A stretch of DNA of 64,000 nucleotides, taken from NCBI RefSeq assembly GCF_000210295.1, contig NC_026744.1:1240001-1304000 (forward strand), in the 5' to 3' direction. Under the pieces are notes generated by a model. It had not been told where the DNA came from. It did no database searches and was given only the letters and a program-made list of their open reading frames with translations. How positions within the stretch are numbered: the stretch's first letter is position 1; the number at the start of each line of letters is the position of its first letter. Below, piece after piece: positions 38,754-47,360 of the stretch. The stretch comes from Trypanosoma brucei gambiense DAL972 (lineage: Eukaryota > Euglenozoa > Kinetoplastea > Trypanosomatida > Trypanosomatidae). A program made the translations under genes and the position numbers.

Positions 38754-39029
38754 AAGAACGGAAAAAATGAAAATACACGAGGTACACGGGGAAATATGTT
38801 TTTCATTTGGGCCGGCTTTGATAACCCATATCTTTGGAGAAGATGGAAAGAGAAAGTAAAAGGATAGTGGCTCTGGGACAAGAAAAGGAAGAAATATACT
38901 AGGTATTGAGAAGTCATCCAAGGTCCGTGTTTAAACTTGATCAGTTTCACTAGTGTTAACATCTTTTCGCAAAGGAGGGAAAATATTACCTTTTCACCTA
39001 CTTTTTTCTATGCCATCTAATTCTGTTGT

Positions 39030-39031
39030 AG
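39030..39031 (+). promoter_or_regulatory. Predicted spliced-leader acceptor (AG)
   Basis: The tract CCTTTTCACCTACTTTTTTC, then a spacer and TTCTGTTGTAG, ends at 39031; a second AG lies at 39055-39056. Both are downstream of the in-frame ATG at 39010 and upstream of the ATG at 39082, so the latter is the start. Confidence 0.5.
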
Positions 39032-39081
39032 GCCACCTTTCTTTGTGGTTGTGTAGGTGCTGCTTTCCGAAAATTCGGAAT

Positions 39082-42000
39082 ATGGACAACTATACCATAG
39101 TCGAACTTATAGGGGAAGGGTCGTTTGGAAAAGTTTACAAGGCGAGAAGAAAGGGTACGGGTCACATCGTGGCGATGAAGTTCATAGTCAAGAAAGGTAA
39201 AAATGACAAAGAACTTCTTAACCTTCGTAGTGAAATTGAAATTATGACTAAACTCAACCATGACAACATCATAACGTTGTTTGAGGCTTTTGAAACTCAA
39301 CAAGAATTCGTTGTGGTAATGGAATACGCCCAAGGTGAATTATTTGAAATTCTTGAAGACGATAAAAAACTCCCCGAAGAGGTTGTCCGGCGCATCGCGA
39401 AGCAATTGTTGCAAGCACTTCATTACTTGCACTCGAACCGCATTATGCACCGCGACATGAAACCTCAGAACATCCTCATAGGACAGAACGGATCCGTGAA
39501 ACTTGCGGATTTCGGATTTGCGAGGACGATGAGCTACAATACGATGGTGCTAACCAGTATTAAGGGAACACCCCTCTATATGGCACCAGAACTTGTGCAA
39601 GAGCAGCCATACAACCACACAGCAGATTTGTGGTCTCTCGGGTGCATTCTATTTGAGTTGTTGTACGGCAAGCCGCCCTTTTATACGAACCATCTTTATA
39701 AGCTGATCAACCAAATCGTCAACGACCCCGTAAGATTTGAAGAACCTATATCACCGGACTTCAAGTCGCTTTTGAAAGGACTTCTGACCAAATCGTTCTC
39801 GGCCAGATTAAACTGGCCACATTTACTTAACCACCCATTTGTTGCCATCACTGGGGACGATGAGAAGTGGTTGATGGCGGTAAAACAGCACGACACGAAG
39901 ATGAAGGAACGCATGGAACGACTAGAGTGCCTACGACATCATGCTCAACCAAACAGGGTTGTTGAATTAGATGCAGGTGGCCCGTGCCAAACGCCCGGGA
40001 ACACGCATGGGTTTCCACTGGGTTCGGAAGAAGATGAAATATTTTCACCTTCCTCGTTAAAGTGTCTACTTTCTCCTTCAGATGGCGACGGTTGTATTGA
40101 GGCGTTCCGTGGGCTGCTAGTTGCGGTTGAAAACGCTACGTCATTGCCCCTTCAGAAAACTGCTTTGTTAGAACGGATCCTACACGTTGGTGTTTTGGGA
40201 CCTATAGTACGGCACTTATGTGACAAGCAATCAGCCGAAATGAGCCGACTTGCTGTCCAGATAATCAAAACCCTTGTGTTTCCGGAGGGTAATGCTGTGT
40301 TACCGTTTCCTTCTCAGCGACCCTTACAAGAAACAATAGATGCATCACCGCAGCCAGGCGACTTGCCACCTGTTGGCCTTCTTATTCGACAACAGGTTTC
40401 TCTGGAGCTACTAGAAAAACCCCGAGAGTCCCTCGACTTTCTTGTGAAAGAAGTAATTGAAAATCGTCATGGGTTTCGTGTGGATTGTGTTAAAATAATT
40501 TTCCAGTGTGTGAGGTGGGGGGTAGGTTTTGGACCTGTCTTGACCCAGTTGAAGCTTTTCCCTTCGTTTTGGGCGTCATTACTTGACTCCGTGACAGAGG
40601 GAAGCCATTTTCAGACGTACGCGGCACTAGCATTCCACACCGTTTCTGCGATGATTCCGCACATAAAGTTGTCCGCCCCAGATCAGATAAATGCAGACAA
40701 GGTGTCCGCATTTGTCTCTATTGGTTTGCTAGCCGTGCGTTTCTATGATTTGTCAAAAAGTTCGGATATAGCTGCGCTTAACTCTGCCGCCGCTGCAGCT
40801 CTTCTGGCCGCATTTGTTCACCGGGAAATGAAGGATACAATGGTTTTCGAACCAGACGCGGCGTTCATGGAAGGGTTATGTGCCATAGTGAAAGATGTAA
40901 GAGGAATTGCCGATCGCAATAGTGTTTGGCGAATTCTTGGAAATGGCTATGGCTACCCGGATTACGGATTTTTGGATGGAGTAGTACATACTTTGTCGGT
41001 GATGTTTTCTAATCCACAATCTATCGTATACCAAAATAGTGGTCAGCTCCCTTCGCGCTCATACCTTGATAGCGATCAAAAAGGACTGTTGCGCACTGCT
41101 GTTGAACTACTCCGCGATAGTGACCCAAAAACCGAACTGTCGCCTAATGGTGTGGTTGCTGCTCTTCGATGCGTGCAGCAGGCCTGTCAGCATCAACGAA
41201 GGGATGAGCATTTTACTAGTCTTCTGTTGGAACGGATAGAAGCATATCGTGGGGACAGTGGAGGTCCAGTTTCGGTTGCCGGCGTTGTTTGTCGTCAACT
41301 ACGAGCAAGCTATCTAGGGCAACTTCGCTCTTGGCCCGAACATAGTGGTGGTGGCACGGTTGGAGTAAACGCGCATCTTACCGTAGTTGTTCAGATACTG
41401 CTAGCGGCACTTCAGACATCCAAACAGGGTTCGGAGTCAGACGACGAAGCCAACGCCTCCGTGCAGCAAATTTTTTACAAAGAGGGACTTATGGAGATGC
41501 TGATTGTTGCGCTTGACTACACTCAGGTAGCATTTTGGGGTCCACCGTTCAACATTATAACAAAGCTGGTGGTAGGGTCACCGCCATTCGCCAAGGCTTT
41601 CGTTGACGGTGGTGGACTGCAGTGTGAGAGAATAGGAAAGGTCCTGGATTCGAAGAAGGCAAGCGCGGGGCTCGTGTCGGACGGACTTAATGTTCTCTCT
41701 CAACTAGCCCGGCTTTCCAAAGATTTTTACCTGCCAATTCATAATGCAGACTTGTACAGCGCGGTTTTAGAACTGCTGCGGCACAGTGACCCAGGGATTC
41801 GGAGCAAATCATGTAACCTGGTAGGAAACCTATGTAAACACTCACCATACTTGTACGAACCCCTCGCGAGACACGGCATAATTGATATGCTGGTTGAGAG
41901 ATGTAGTGACAGGGATCCCGCAACGCAAAAATTTGCAGCATTTGCTGTTGGGAATGCTGCGTTCCACAATGGCTCCCTTTACGAGAAGCTAAGGCCTTCG

Positions 42001-42351
42001 ATTCCCGTCATGGTGAAGCTTTTGACTAGTAGCGATGAGAAAACGAGGCAGAACGCTGCTGGAGCCGTAAGTAACTTTGTACGAAATGGAAGCACACTTA
42101 CAAATGCACTAATGGAAAACAGTGCTATCGAAACTCTTTCCCACATGCTCAAGAAAGATAAGGTGCCCCTCCGAAAAATTGCACTTATCACCATAGGTTC
42201 CTTCTGCGCTTATGAAAATTGCAAAGCGAAGTTCCTGGCACTAGGTCTAGAGGGAACTATTAGGCAACTTGAAGAGAGTGGCATCTGTAATGTCGATCCC
42301 TCCATCACAAAGTACGTGGCACGGATAAGGCAAAGGATTTCGTCCTCGTGA
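39082..42351 (+). CDS. STK36: Fused/STK36-type protein kinase with armadillo repeats
   Basis: The product is 1089 residues from the ATG at 39082; the ORF extends to a GTG at 38953, but the splice acceptors fall in between. Residues 1-260 are a complete serine/threonine kinase domain: [11 protein letters not shown], catalytic Lys33, HRD (Asp125) in [11 protein letters not shown] (Asp143), and the APE motif in YMAPELV. The remainder is alpha-helical, with armadillo/HEAT-like repeats clearest near the C-terminus ([31 protein letters not shown]). This architecture is that of Fused/STK36, needed for the central-pair apparatus of motile cilia in several lineages. It lies directly before the radial spoke RSP4/6 gene. 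All catalytic residues are present, so it should be active. Confidence 0.88.
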   Translation: MDNYTIVELIGEGSFGKVYKARRKGTGHIVAMKFIVKKGKNDKELLNLRSEIEIMTKLNHDNIITLFEAFETQQEFVVVMEYAQGELFEILEDDKKLPEEVVRRIAKQLLQALHYLHSNRIMHRDMKPQNILIGQNGSVKLADFGFARTMSYNTMVLTSIKGTPLYMAPELVQEQPYNHTADLWSLGCILFELLYGKPPFYTNHLYKLINQIVNDPVRFEEPISPDFKSLLKGLLTKSFSARLNWPHLLNHPFVAITGDDEKWLMAVKQHDTKMKERMERLECLRHHAQPNRVVELDAGGPCQTPGNTHGFPLGSEEDEIFSPSSLKCLLSPSDGDGCIEAFRGLLVAVENATSLPLQKTALLERILHVGVLGPIVRHLCDKQSAEMSRLAVQIIKTLVFPEGNAVLPFPSQRPLQETIDASPQPGDLPPVGLLIRQQVSLELLEKPRESLDFLVKEVIENRHGFRVDCVKIIFQCVRWGVGFGPVLTQLKLFPSFWASLLDSVTEGSHFQTYAALAFHTVSAMIPHIKLSAPDQINADKVSAFVSIGLLAVRFYDLSKSSDIAALNSAAAAALLAAFVHREMKDTMVFEPDAAFMEGLCAIVKDVRGIADRNSVWRILGNGYGYPDYGFLDGVVHTLSVMFSNPQSIVYQNSGQLPSRSYLDSDQKGLLRTAVELLRDSDPKTELSPNGVVAALRCVQQACQHQRRDEHFTSLLLERIEAYRGDSGGPVSVAGVVCRQLRASYLGQLRSWPEHSGGGTVGVNAHLTVVVQILLAALQTSKQGSESDDEANASVQQIFYKEGLMEMLIVALDYTQVAFWGPPFNIITKLVVGSPPFAKAFVDGGGLQCERIGKVLDSKKASAGLVSDGLNVLSQLARLSKDFYLPIHNADLYSAVLELLRHSDPGIRSKSCNLVGNLCKHSPYLYEPLARHGIIDMLVERCSDRDPATQKFAAFAVGNAAFHNGSLYEKLRPSIPVMVKLLTSSDEKTRQNAAGAVSNFVRNGSTLTNALMENSAIETLSHMLKKDKVPLRKIALITIGSFCAYENCKAKFLALGLEGTIRQLEESGICNVDPSITKYVARIRQRISSS

Positions 42352-42654
42352 CATTTTACTTTGGAGCATCAGGAGGGAACGGTGGCACCATCATTGTTGA
42401 AATTGAAAAAATATAAGTAAAATACAATAGCGATACACCATCCCTAATTTCTTTGCTTTAACCCATATACGTTGGATTCAAGTCAACAGTTTCCGTTATT
42501 TAAATCGCGATGTTAGAGGAAATGATCCCTTTCTCTCGTCTTTTTCTATTAGATTCCGTGGTTAAGGAAAACAAGTGAAGTGGAGGTAGAAAGGAGAGCC
42601 AGTTGGAGAGAGAAACCACGTACACAAGTTTTACAGAATAAATCAAGGTCAGAT
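42352..42654. other. Intergenic region
   Basis: This is the short UTR stretch between the kinase and RSP4/6 genes. The tract GATCCCTTTCTCTCGTCTTT, then TTCTATTAG, gives an acceptor AG at 42551-42552, about 100 nt before the RSP4/6 ATG. Confidence 0.5.
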
Positions 42655-44412
42655 ATGCCAGTAAATCCTGAACCACAGGATCTTGAGGCGATGTTCGCAA
42701 GGACAAAGGCATATCTCATGTGCGCGAATAAGGACGGTGTGAGTGTTTATGATCAGCTAACACGAATGATGGAGCAACTGCTGGACCAAAACCCACACGA
42801 CATCGCCAACAACCCATCTAAGTTTAATGATATGTTCACTCTTCTGCAAAAACACAGTTTTGTAGATGGTGAAAGCACTGAGGCATGCAACGAACCGTGC
42901 CCCGTCCCTCCATCGGAGCTGTCTCGCCTCGCGGAGAACGAGCGGCTGTTTGAACGTGCACCACCGGAAATCCAGACTACCATAGAACAGCCCGATCCCT
43001 ACACGACGATAACAACAACACGCGTTGTGCCGCGCACAGCACCCTCGTATGATTCAGTTGAGCAAAACAACCTTTACTGGTGTTGGGCAGGATGTGGTAT
43101 GGCTGAAGAGGAAGCATTCCTGTTGGACAGGTCCATTACTCTTTTGGCGATGGAAAAGAACCTTGAAGAGGTTCGTTTTGTTGGGAAAATATTTGGTACG
43201 CAAGGAAACTATTATGTTGTTTCAAGTCGCCGCTATGTGCAAGAGGGTGAGAAAATATACAAGGAGGTTAACACGATGCCCCGGCCCGCGAGACGGAGTT
43301 TGGAGGTCCCAGTACAGCCAGAACCCGGTTTCGTTGGTGTGAATCGTCTTTCATTTTGGGTGACATCAAACCCCGCCGCCCAGTGGACTCTACTTCCAGA
43401 CGTCACACCGCAACAAATATGTGCGGGTCGACGTATTAAGCGCCTTTTTAGCGGGAATCTCAGTGCACCTGTTGTGTGTAGTCCACCCTTTGAATGGAAC
43501 GAGTCCGTTTACCTTCGCGTTCAGCTTAGCCGTATAGTCAGTGGCACGTACATATCTCCTCTTGGGGCTCTGGAAGAGCCTGAGGAGGACAACGAGGAGG
43601 ACGAAGACGAAGATGAGGAGGAAACTCTAAGTAAACCAAAGGAGGCGAAATATCGCCCTCTCACGCAGGTGGTGAGGGGGTTTGCCACCGAAGAGGAGAG
43701 TGATGTAACGCAGTGGGCGAAGCTTGACCAGTGGGTTCATTCTGAAGGTTATATTTATGAGAATGGCCGGCAGACCAAGGTTCCAGAGAAACTGGAGGAA
43801 GAGGAAGAGGAAGAGGAGTTCCAAAAGATGGAAGATGAAGAAGAGGAGGAGGAAGTTGAGCAGCAGGAAGAAGAGGAAAGAGAGCTGTTTACCCCTATCC
43901 AATCCGATTATCTCTACGCAGTAGTTAATGTTCCCGAAGCACCAGTTATTGATGATGAGGAAGAGGAGGAAGAGGATGAGTACGAACCGGAAGAGGTCGC
44001 AGAACCACCGGAGGAGGAAACCGACGACCTTCCTCCAAAACCTCTAACGGATGACGAAGTGCCAGACGACGACCCAACTAGGGTGAAGATCGCGGCGTGG
44101 ACGGTGCGGACTGTAAACAACAACAGCAAAATGCACCGTGTGGTAGTCATGAAATCGTTGCGGTGGCCGGGCGCCATTGCTTTCGCGGCAGAAGGTGGTA
44201 AGAGATGGGGCTGTGTTTACTTTGGGAATGGTCTAAAGAAGACAGATTTTGCTTTCACACCAACGCTCGCTCCGCCGGTGCTTTTAGAATGTGCTGACAT
44301 TACCGAGGTTGATGATCCAACACCTACAATGGAGAAGCTCGCCCGCCGCGGCGAGGACCTGCCGGAGCCAGATTCTGAGGATCCAGCTGAGGAAGACGAA
44401 GAAGAAATGTAA
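42655..44412 (+). CDS. RSP4/6: Radial spoke head protein RSP4/6
   Basis: The product is 585 residues from the ATG at 42655; the ORF reaches upstream only to a GTG at 42580. An N-terminal helical segment resembles the RSP4/6 start (AYLMCANKDGVSVYDQLTRM). The radial-spoke domain follows, with NLYWCWAGCGMAEEEAF, VRFVGKIFGTQGNYYV, VGVNRLSFWVTSNP and ITKRLFSGNL-like and WNESVYLRVQLSRIV segments. C-terminal landmarks are SDVTQWAKLDQWVH, KMHRVVVMKSLRWPGAIAFA, WGCVYFGNGLK and FAFTPTLAPPV. RSP4/6 forms the radial spoke head that meets the central pair and controls axonemal bending. Three long Glu/Asp-rich stretches (near nt 43579-43625, 43790-43880 and 43955-44036) interrupt the domain and are probably lineage-specific expansions. 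Confidence 0.93.
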   Translation: MPVNPEPQDLEAMFARTKAYLMCANKDGVSVYDQLTRMMEQLLDQNPHDIANNPSKFNDMFTLLQKHSFVDGESTEACNEPCPVPPSELSRLAENERLFERAPPEIQTTIEQPDPYTTITTTRVVPRTAPSYDSVEQNNLYWCWAGCGMAEEEAFLLDRSITLLAMEKNLEEVRFVGKIFGTQGNYYVVSSRRYVQEGEKIYKEVNTMPRPARRSLEVPVQPEPGFVGVNRLSFWVTSNPAAQWTLLPDVTPQQICAGRRIKRLFSGNLSAPVVCSPPFEWNESVYLRVQLSRIVSGTYISPLGALEEPEEDNEEDEDEDEEETLSKPKEAKYRPLTQVVRGFATEEESDVTQWAKLDQWVHSEGYIYENGRQTKVPEKLEEEEEEEEFQKMEDEEEEEEVEQQEEEERELFTPIQSDYLYAVVNVPEAPVIDDEEEEEEDEYEPEEVAEPPEEETDDLPPKPLTDDEVPDDDPTRVKIAAWTVRTVNNNSKMHRVVVMKSLRWPGAIAFAAEGGKRWGCVYFGNGLKKTDFAFTPTLAPPVLLECADITEVDDPTPTMEKLARRGEDLPEPDSEDPAEEDEEEM

Positions 44413-44932
44413 ATACACTAACGTTGTATAAGTTGGGCTGCACGTGAATCCCTGTAGGGAACTTGTCTCATGCAGGGGACGCTTGAAGGAAGGAATGAAG
44501 TGCGTACTGAAGAGGGAAGAAGTGGAAACTTGAGACAAGCCTTCATCCCTCTCCCAGCATGCCCCCTTACAACGTCTAGAGAATGTAGACTCGAACATTA
44601 GCAGCCTTGTTGGAGTTATTGTTTTTATTTTCGTAGACTGTTATGCCTCCATCTTACGTTAGTGCCTAACGTTATGTACTACATCGGATGAATCACTCCA
44701 AGCTCTGTGTGACCCACTTGTCCCAAGGATGTCGCCCGGTATTCCACATGGGCGTGATTCTCAATGCATTTTGTTTTTTCGTACTCTGTCTCGTCTTATC
44801 ATACGTCCTTTTAAAAAAAAAAATGAAAACATTTACTGTGGCGCCTCGTGGCGACTTGGTATATTGAAAACAAGGAGGAAAAAAGTTCGGGGCCCCGAAG
44901 GTGTGATTCGCAGGACGTTATTCGGCCTGGAA
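44413..44932. other. Intergenic region
   Basis: This holds the 3' UTR of RSP4/6 and the 5' leader of the acyl-CoA synthetase-like gene. The strong pyrimidine tract at about 44765-44815 lies 60 nt before an AG at 44873-44874. No extra gene is seen. Confidence 0.5.
44873..44874 (+). promoter_or_regulatory. Predicted spliced-leader acceptor (AG)
   Basis: The first AG after the tract TTTTGTTTTTTCGTACTCTG, TCTCGTCTTATC. It lies downstream of the in-frame ATG at 44729 and upstream of the ATG at 44933, and so selects the shorter protein. Confidence 0.4.
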
Positions 44933-46930
44933 ATGAGGCGTTTGCTCGGCCTGACCACACTCCCAGGTCGCAACAGCTTTGCGCTCCAAGTCGGCTACCG
45001 TCTCGGAACGAGTGTGGCCGGCACATTCTACTCAGAGTCGGACACCGCTGCCGGTGCTTCGATGAACAATGATATGCGGCTGGGGATAGTAATAAAACCT
45101 CAAAGCACACTTGTTGATCTGTGGGAACAAGCCGTTAAGGCGTGGCCAATGCGCCGCTTTCTTGGGGCAAAGGTGTGGGTTCGTGGACAGTTAGGTTACG
45201 TTTGGGCAACCTATGAGTCTATTGAGCAGGAGGCCTCGGTCATGCGCACACTGCTTAATCAGATGGGTGTGGGAAAGGGTGGTCGAGTCGTTGTAATTAG
45301 CGAGAACCGCTATGAGTGGGTTGTGGTTCATCTGGCGTCATTGCAGTTGGGCGCACAATTTGTAGTCCTACCCACCAATGTCACTCCAAAAGAAGCGGAG
45401 CTAGTATTAAAAAGCACTCAAGCCAGGGTTTTATTTGTCGAGTCTACGTCGGCATACACTGCTGTTAAGGGTTGGGTTGGCGAAGTTGGGCAGCTGCAGC
45501 ACATTATTTGCTTTGAGGATCAAATTGGGGAGGGTAGTTATGCAGTTGCTATCAGTATAGCGTCAGACGTACCTGAAAAGACACCAGCGCGAAAAGATGT
45601 CACTTCAGAGGACACTGCTATGATCATGTTTTCGGCAGGGACCACAGGGCCACCAAAGGGAGTGATGCTCTCACACAAGAATCTTGTAGCGAACGTAAGC
45701 TCCATATACGCCCACGTTGGGGAAGCCATCACGCACACGGACATGTTTATGTCACTTTGCTCCTGGTGTGTTGCGGGAGCCTTGACAACAGAACTTTACC
45801 AGGCTATTTGTAAGGGAGCTTGCGTTTGCATTCCCCCTGAACAGCTAGAAGGGTTTCAAGATCTTCCGCTCGTCCAACCAAGTGTAATTGTTACAGTTGC
45901 CCAACCATTTCAGAGGGCTTATGCCAACATCGTTGATAACATCATGAATCGCAGTACTCTTACAAAGGACTTAACGCGCTTCACACTGGGGCGCATCACA
46001 GAAAACCGACTGATGATGCAAAAACCGGGTTCCATCTTGCGGACCGCGTCTAATATTTTTCTCGGAAAATTCAAGGCCCAATTTGGATCGGAGCTTCGCA
46101 TTGCATTTATTATCGGCAGCCAACTGACAAGGGACCAGATGGAGTTACTTGCAGACTTGGATGTTTTCACTGTCAGTACGTACGGTTGTTTGGAGGCAGG
46201 GGGGCTGATAGCTACTGACCTTGATGTTCCGCTTCGTCTCAAGGCGCTACCAGGTGTGGAAATCCGTGTTGTGAACGATAAAAACGAAATTGTGGCTCCA
46301 GGGTACGTTGGTGAGGTACTCATTGAGGCGCCGCATGCAATGCAGGGCTACTTTGACGTTCACATCGATCCTGAGGAGGCTAAGAATTCCCTTGTTGCTT
46401 ATGGGGGCCGAACGTTCGTGCGCACTGGTGACTACGGGTCTATGACCGGCGGCTGGCTGACGATCAAGGGGAACAAAGACATACTTATCAGACTCCAGAA
46501 TGGGACGGTGGTGGACCCTTTGGAGGTTGAGGGGACTCTAATCAAAAGTCCCTTCATCAAACAGATATTTGTGTACGGTGAAGGTCGTCCTTACCTCTGC
46601 GCCCTGGTGGTTCCCAACGCGAAGGCAATCGCCTCTCATTTGCGGAAGGTTGAGCGGCGGGATGGTGTGCCTATCGTAAGCGAGCGCGAAAAGGCTGACT
46701 GCATCCGAGCAGAGCTCAGGCGCGTATCGCAGGGGTTGCCTACAAGGTCTCATGTTCGCCGGTTCGCATTCATTGAGGAGCTTACCCTCGCTAATGGTTT
46801 CATCACCTGCAAATATGGTTTTGCGAGACAAAGAGTGGAAAGGCACTACGTGCATTACTTTGATGCAATGTACGACGAAACGCCATTGTTCTTTGGGCAC
46901 GCCGTGGACGACTATGATGATCTGTTTTGA
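44933..46930 (+). CDS. AMP-forming acyl-CoA synthetase-like enzyme (AMP-binding family)
   Basis: The product is 665 residues from the ATG at 44933. The adenylate-forming core is clear: the P-loop MFSAGTTGPPKGVMLSHKN near residues 232-250, the aromatic/acidic motif region TYGCLEAGG, then GYVGEVLIEAP and RTGDYGSMTGGWLTIKGNKD (the hinge and adenylate-binding region) near 500-520. The late NGFITCKYGFARQRVERHY corresponds to the C-terminal lysine region of long-chain acyl-CoA synthetases. The P-loop has FSAGTTG where YTSGTTG is usual, and several insertions suggest a divergent member. The N-terminus (MRRLLGLTTLPGRNSFALQV) is basic and hydroxylated like a mitochondrial targeting sequence. The substrate cannot be told; long-chain fatty acid is the default guess. 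Confidence 0.82.
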   Translation: MRRLLGLTTLPGRNSFALQVGYRLGTSVAGTFYSESDTAAGASMNNDMRLGIVIKPQSTLVDLWEQAVKAWPMRRFLGAKVWVRGQLGYVWATYESIEQEASVMRTLLNQMGVGKGGRVVVISENRYEWVVVHLASLQLGAQFVVLPTNVTPKEAELVLKSTQARVLFVESTSAYTAVKGWVGEVGQLQHIICFEDQIGEGSYAVAISIASDVPEKTPARKDVTSEDTAMIMFSAGTTGPPKGVMLSHKNLVANVSSIYAHVGEAITHTDMFMSLCSWCVAGALTTELYQAICKGACVCIPPEQLEGFQDLPLVQPSVIVTVAQPFQRAYANIVDNIMNRSTLTKDLTRFTLGRITENRLMMQKPGSILRTASNIFLGKFKAQFGSELRIAFIIGSQLTRDQMELLADLDVFTVSTYGCLEAGGLIATDLDVPLRLKALPGVEIRVVNDKNEIVAPGYVGEVLIEAPHAMQGYFDVHIDPEEAKNSLVAYGGRTFVRTGDYGSMTGGWLTIKGNKDILIRLQNGTVVDPLEVEGTLIKSPFIKQIFVYGEGRPYLCALVVPNAKAIASHLRKVERRDGVPIVSEREKADCIRAELRRVSQGLPTRSHVRRFAFIEELTLANGFITCKYGFARQRVERHYVHYFDAMYDETPLFFGHAVDDYDDLF

Positions 46931-47360
46931 CGTGTTTTTTTTTTTTTGTGCTTATAAGCATCGGTCACAAACCCCTGTATTTACAGGTAAGGCGTATGTG
47001 TGGATTCCACGGTTCCGCAAGGGTCCCCGGCTACCCGCCGACAGTCGAACTACATCATAGGAGACGTATCGTAATAGCCCCCTGTTTCCCTTTCGTCTTT
47101 GGTCTGTCAGACTTTTGACCTTTGTGGCATTGATTCTGTAATTGAATTACTCTTGGTCGTTAATTTTGCAATTTTTCCACCCCCTCCCCCCTCCCTCCCT
47201 CTTGCACTACTGCACCCCTGGCAAACACTTCGTTTCGTGCCAAGAAGGAAGCCAAAAAGCAACCCTGCAAGGAGGGTCCCACGCGCTTGAAGGGACTTCG
47301 GGCGCCGGCCGTTGCCGTGGAGGCGCAAGAGGCGTTGGTGTCGTCACCCTAACGGGTTCA
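46931..47360. other. Intergenic region
   Basis: This holds a T-run at 46937-46949, the 3' UTR of the synthetase-like gene, and a very strong pyrimidine tract at 47165-47212 before the next gene. No gene is supported. Confidence 0.5.
47243..47244 (+). promoter_or_regulatory. Predicted spliced-leader acceptor (AG)
   Basis: The first AG after the C/T tract CCACCCCCTCCCCCCTCCCT, CCCTCTTGC (about 47178-47207). It removes the TTG-started extension of the downstream gene and points to the ATG at 47361. Confidence 0.5.

Larger units (their letters stand above)
38712..39081. other. Intergenic region, Alba to Fused kinase
   Basis: This holds the 3' UTR of the second Alba gene and the 5' leader of the kinase. 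It contains the GA repeat and two candidate splice acceptors near 39030 and 39055. No additional gene is seen. Confidence 0.5.

Noticed and set aside
38400..38962. Minus-strand ORFs of 149-173 codons opposite the second Alba gene
   Set aside because: They are Phe/Ser/Leu-rich shadows of the Lys/Glu-rich Alba tail and the GA repeat, and lie in the rightward unit.
44729..44932. 68-codon N-terminal extension of the acyl-CoA synthetase-like gene
   Set aside because: Its ATG is upstream of the predicted splice acceptor and the encoded residues follow a T/C tract.
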